Below are positions 6,100 through 8,355 of a stretch of 8,355 bases of DNA, one piece after another. Positions within the stretch are counted from its first letter, which is position 1; the number at the start of each line of letters is the position of its first letter. This DNA is from Bacteroidales bacterium UBA1711 (GTDB lineage: Bacteria; Bacteroidota; Bacteroidia; Bacteroidales; P3): positions 1 to 8,355 of the forward strand of contig DCJB01000011.1 of assembly GCA_002317325.1 (NCBI GenBank), read 5' to 3'. Both the position numbers and the translations under genes were made by a program. The notes below the pieces were generated by a model, which had not been told where the DNA came from, searched no databases, and saw only the letters and a list, made by a program, of their open reading frames with translations.

Positions 6100-8061
6100 T
6101 CAGGCCTCCTTGCGGATGGTCAGCTCCACCGACTTGGTGCGAATCTCCTTGCAGAGGGCATCCGTGAACTGGTCGAGAGCGCATTGTCCGAGGTCGCCGT
6201 CCTTGCGGTTCCACACGGCAACCAGGCGCTCGTCCTGCTCCTTCTGCCCAATCAGCAGCGCGTAAGGCACCTTCTGCATACGGGTCTCGCGGATTTTGTA
6301 GCCAATCTTCTCGCTGCGGCGGTCGATGGCGGCCTCAATGCCGTTCTGCTGCAATGCCTTGGTCACCTCTTCGGCATAGTCGAGGAACTTCTCCGAGATG
6401 GGTAGCACGCGCACCTGCTCGGGCATGAGCCAGGTGGGGAAGGCGCCTTCGTACTTCTCAATCAGCCACGCCAGGGTGCGCTCGTAGCAGCCCACGCTGG
6501 TGCGGTGGATGATGTTGGGCCGGACCTTGCTTCCGTCCTTGTCGATGTAGTACATATCGTACTGGTAGGCCAGCATGGCGTCCCACTGCACGGTGATCAT
6601 GGTGTCTTCCTTGCCATAGACGTTTTTGGCGTTGATGTCCACCTTGGGGCCGTAGAAGGCTGCTTCGCCCACGTCCTCGGTGAAGGGGATGTTCAGCTCG
6701 TTGAGGATGTCGCGGATGTGCTGTTCGGTCTGGTTCCAAGTCTCGGCGTCGCCGATGTACTTCTCGGTGTCGGCGGGGTCCCACTTGGAGAGGTGCCAAG
6801 TCACGTCGTTTTGCAGCCCGAGGGTGGTGAGGCAGTATTTGGCCAGGTCGATGCAGCCCTTGAACTCCTCCACCATCTGGTCGGGGCGGACGATGAGGTG
6901 GCCTTCCGAGATGGTGAACTGGCGCACGCGGGTGAGGCCGTGCATTTCGCCGCTGTCCTCCTTGCGGAAGAGGGTGGAAGTCTCGCCATAGCGGCAGGGC
7001 AGGTCGCGGTAGGACTTTTGGCTGTTCTTATAGACGTAGTATTGGAAGGGGCAGGTCATCGGGCGCAGCGCGAAGACCTCCTTGTCCTTTTCCTCGTCGC
7101 CCATGACAAACATCTTGTCGCGGTAGTGGTCCCAGTGGCCCGAAATCTTGTAGAGGTCGCTTTTGGCGAACAGGGGGGTTTTGGTGCGCATATAGCCGCG
7201 GCGGGTTTCCTCGTCCTCAATCCAGCGCTGCATGGTTTGCACCACCTTGGCGCCCTTGGGCATGAGCAGGGGCAGCCCCTGTCCGATGACATCGACGGTG
7301 GTGAAGTATTCCAACTCGCGGCCGATTTTGTTGTGGTCGTGGTTCTTCACGTCCTCGAGGTACTGGAGGTAGGCCTCCAAGTCCTCCTTGGAGAAGAAGG
7401 CGGTGCCGTGGATGCGGCTGAGCGACTTGTTCTTCTTGTCGCCGCGCCAATAGGTGCTGCTGGCGGCCAGCAGTTTGAAGCCCTTGATGGGGCGTGTGTT
7501 CAGCAGGTGGGGTCCGCGGCAGAGGTCGATGAAGTTGTTCTGCTGGTAGATGGTGATGGTCTCGCCCTCGGGAATGGCCTCCAGCAGTTCCACCTTATAG
7601 GGCTCGCCGCGCCGGGTCATCATTTCGAGGGCTTCGTTGCGTGTCACCTCGCGGCGTTCTAAGCGGGTGGCCTTCTTGATGATGGACTTCATTTCTTTTT
7701 CCACGGCATCGAGGTCTTCGCGGGAGAAGGGGCGGAAGTCGAAGTCGTAGAAATAGCCGTTCTCCGTGGCGGGGCCGATGGTGATTTTGGCTTCGGGGAA
7801 GAGGTTCTGCACCGCCTCGGCCATGATGTGGGCAGTCGTATGTCGAAGCACTGAGAGGCACTCCTTGTTGGTCGTATCCAGCAATTCTACAGAGCAATCG
7901 GTCGTGAGGGTAGTTCGGAGGTCAACCAGCTTGGGGTCGTTGTCAATTTTGGCTGCGCAATAGCCGTTCAAGCCTTCCGGGTTCACCTGTTTGATGATGT
8001 CGATGATGGAGCAGGGCTGCCCGACCGACACCTCACCAAAGTTTTTGACGATTACTTTCAT
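6100..8061 (-). CDS. thrS: Threonyl-tRNA synthetase
   Basis: This class II synthetase charges tRNA-Thr in the cytosol. The 653 residues are a full-length, standard bacterial architecture: a TGS domain (about 1-62), an editing domain with H74-x3-H78 (RHTTAHIMAEA) and CRGPH (C181, H185) that removes mischarged serine, a catalytic core (about 250-540) and an anticodon-binding domain (about 545-645). The expected zinc ligands are C337 (PMTCPF), H388 (SEGH) and H519 (IIHR). The motif 2 arginine is R366 (LFRKE), and motif 3 includes ERTLAWL with R528. The active-site loops differ from the common form: MTCPFQ stands where most have MNCPGH, and FTISEGH where E. coli has FTQDDAH. This suggests a distinct ThrRS subclass rather than a defective enzyme. 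The start is an ATG with a good promoter about 70 bases upstream. It appears monocistronic, as infC-rpmI-rplT do not follow within the window. Confidence 0.97.
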   Translation of the reverse strand: MKVIVKNFGEVSVGQPCSIIDIIKQVNPEGLNGYCAAKIDNDPKLVDLRTTLTTDCSVELLDTTNKECLSVLRHTTAHIMAEAVQNLFPEAKITIGPATENGYFYDFDFRPFSREDLDAVEKEMKSIIKKATRLERREVTRNEALEMMTRRGEPYKVELLEAIPEGETITIYQQNNFIDLCRGPHLLNTRPIKGFKLLAASSTYWRGDKKNKSLSRIHGTAFFSKEDLEAYLQYLEDVKNHDHNKIGRELEYFTTVDVIGQGLPLLMPKGAKVVQTMQRWIEDEETRRGYMRTKTPLFAKSDLYKISGHWDHYRDKMFVMGDEEKDKEVFALRPMTCPFQYYVYKNSQKSYRDLPCRYGETSTLFRKEDSGEMHGLTRVRQFTISEGHLIVRPDQMVEEFKGCIDLAKYCLTTLGLQNDVTWHLSKWDPADTEKYIGDAETWNQTEQHIRDILNELNIPFTEDVGEAAFYGPKVDINAKNVYGKEDTMITVQWDAMLAYQYDMYYIDKDGSKVRPNIIHRTSVGCYERTLAWLIEKYEGAFPTWLMPEQVRVLPISEKFLDYAEEVTKALQQNGIEAAIDRRSEKIGYKIRETRMQKVPYALLIGQKEQDERLVAVWNRKDGDLGQCALDQFTDALCKEIRTKSVELTIRKEA

Positions 8062-8098
8062 AGTTTGTATTACTTTATTGTAAGATAGTTAGTGGGTT

Positions 8099-8124
8099 GG
8101 TTTCGGCAAACTCCAGCCGGAACC
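8099..8124 (-). promoter_or_regulatory. Hairpin in the thrS mRNA leader
   Basis: The leader can form a 9-bp stem with one C-A mismatch (arms 8124-8116 and 8107-8099 on the minus strand) around an 8-base loop TGGAGTTT. It would sit at the very 5' end of the predicted transcript, about 37 bases before the start codon. It could stabilise the mRNA or take part in feedback control, but no T-box signature is visible. Confidence 0.35.
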
Positions 8125-8130
8125 GTTCTG

Positions 8131-8162
8131 CAAAGATACGACTTTTTTTTATATGCGGCACA
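8131..8162 (-). promoter_or_regulatory. Bacteroidota-type promoter of thrS
   Basis: On the minus strand, 8138-8131 is TATCTTTG, an exact TAnnTTTG match. TGTG at 8162-8159, 20 bases upstream, is one mismatch from the -33 TTTG. The predicted transcription start near 8125 gives a leader of about 63 bases before the thrS ATG. Confidence 0.75.
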
Positions 8163-8355
8163 TTATTTTCGTTTTTCTATGCTCATTGCTGGTTCGAGGG
8201 GCTTGCTGCCCCCGCAGTGCCGGCGGCCGCACGGGCGTTGTGCGCCCGTCCTTCTGCGGAAGTTTGGCGGAATGTGCTGCAACGTGCCGAGCGTGCAGGT
8301 TGAAATGCGCTGTGTTCCTTTGGTTCAATCGTTAGATGGAGCAGTTTTGTTTGAG
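8163..8355. other. Non-coding right end with small GC hairpins
   Basis: No convincing gene is seen. There are two perfect small inverted repeats: 8198-8212 (5-bp stem, loop TTGCT) and 8231-8249 (7-bp stem ACGGGCG, loop TTGTG). Neither is followed by a T-run on either strand. They could belong to the 3' end of a transcript entering from the right, or be compositional. Confidence 0.4.

Noticed and set aside
6505..7662. A 385-codon plus-strand open frame antisense to thrS
   Set aside because: The opposite strand encodes a full-length ThrRS with all domains; this frame has a biased, motif-free translation.
8153..8335. A 60-residue Cys-rich plus-strand open frame with a hydrophobic start
   Set aside because: It begins inside the thrS promoter, has no ribosome binding site, and spans the GC hairpins; I see no reason to call it a gene.
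8318..8345. A T-arm-like GGTTCAATC near the right edge suggesting a tRNA
   Set aside because: No acceptor, D-arm or anticodon stem can be paired around it on either strand within the window.

Overview
The window looks like chromosomal DNA of a GC-rich member of the Bacteroidota, probably Bacteroidales. The main reason is promoter style: three genes are preceded by the Bacteroidota-type -7 element TAnnTTTG with a TTTG-like -33 element 19-20 bases upstream, and Shine-Dalgarno sequences are weak. A B12-dependent methylmalonyl-CoA mutase fits this group. The genus cannot be resolved from this sequence.

Layout from left to right: (1) 1-428, minus strand, the N-terminal 142 residues of an AAA-type ATPase with a clear Walker A motif. 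It runs off the left edge and is noticeably poorer in GC than the rest. (2) 429-698, a gap with the ATPase promoter and a 14-bp hairpin terminator for the next gene. (3) 699-2852, minus, methylmalonyl-CoA mutase large subunit (mutB), with its own promoter and no mutA beside it. (4) 2930-3499, minus, a small TPR protein. (5) 3593-5095, minus, an exported von Willebrand factor A (VWA) protein whose C-terminus reads as an eight-stranded outer-membrane barrel. (6) 5096-5204, an AT-rich divergent promoter region. (7) 5205-6014, plus, a shortened PurL-like protein that joins the PurL N-terminal helical segment to the C-terminal PurM-like half and lacks the catalytic motifs. (8) 6032-6065, a perfect 14-bp hairpin between convergent genes. 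(9) 6100-8061, minus, a complete threonyl-tRNA synthetase (thrS) with unusual active-site motifs and a short structured leader. (10) 8062-8355, the thrS leader and promoter, then non-coding sequence with small GC hairpins.

The genes do not form one pathway. mutB serves succinate/propionate interconversion, thrS is translation housekeeping, and the VWA protein (possibly with the TPR protein) is an envelope module. The PurL-like pseudoenzyme is the best candidate for something poorly described. The left-edge ATPase may be the border of an accessory or defence region. No tRNA, rRNA, CRISPR array, insertion sequence or tandem repeat was seen.
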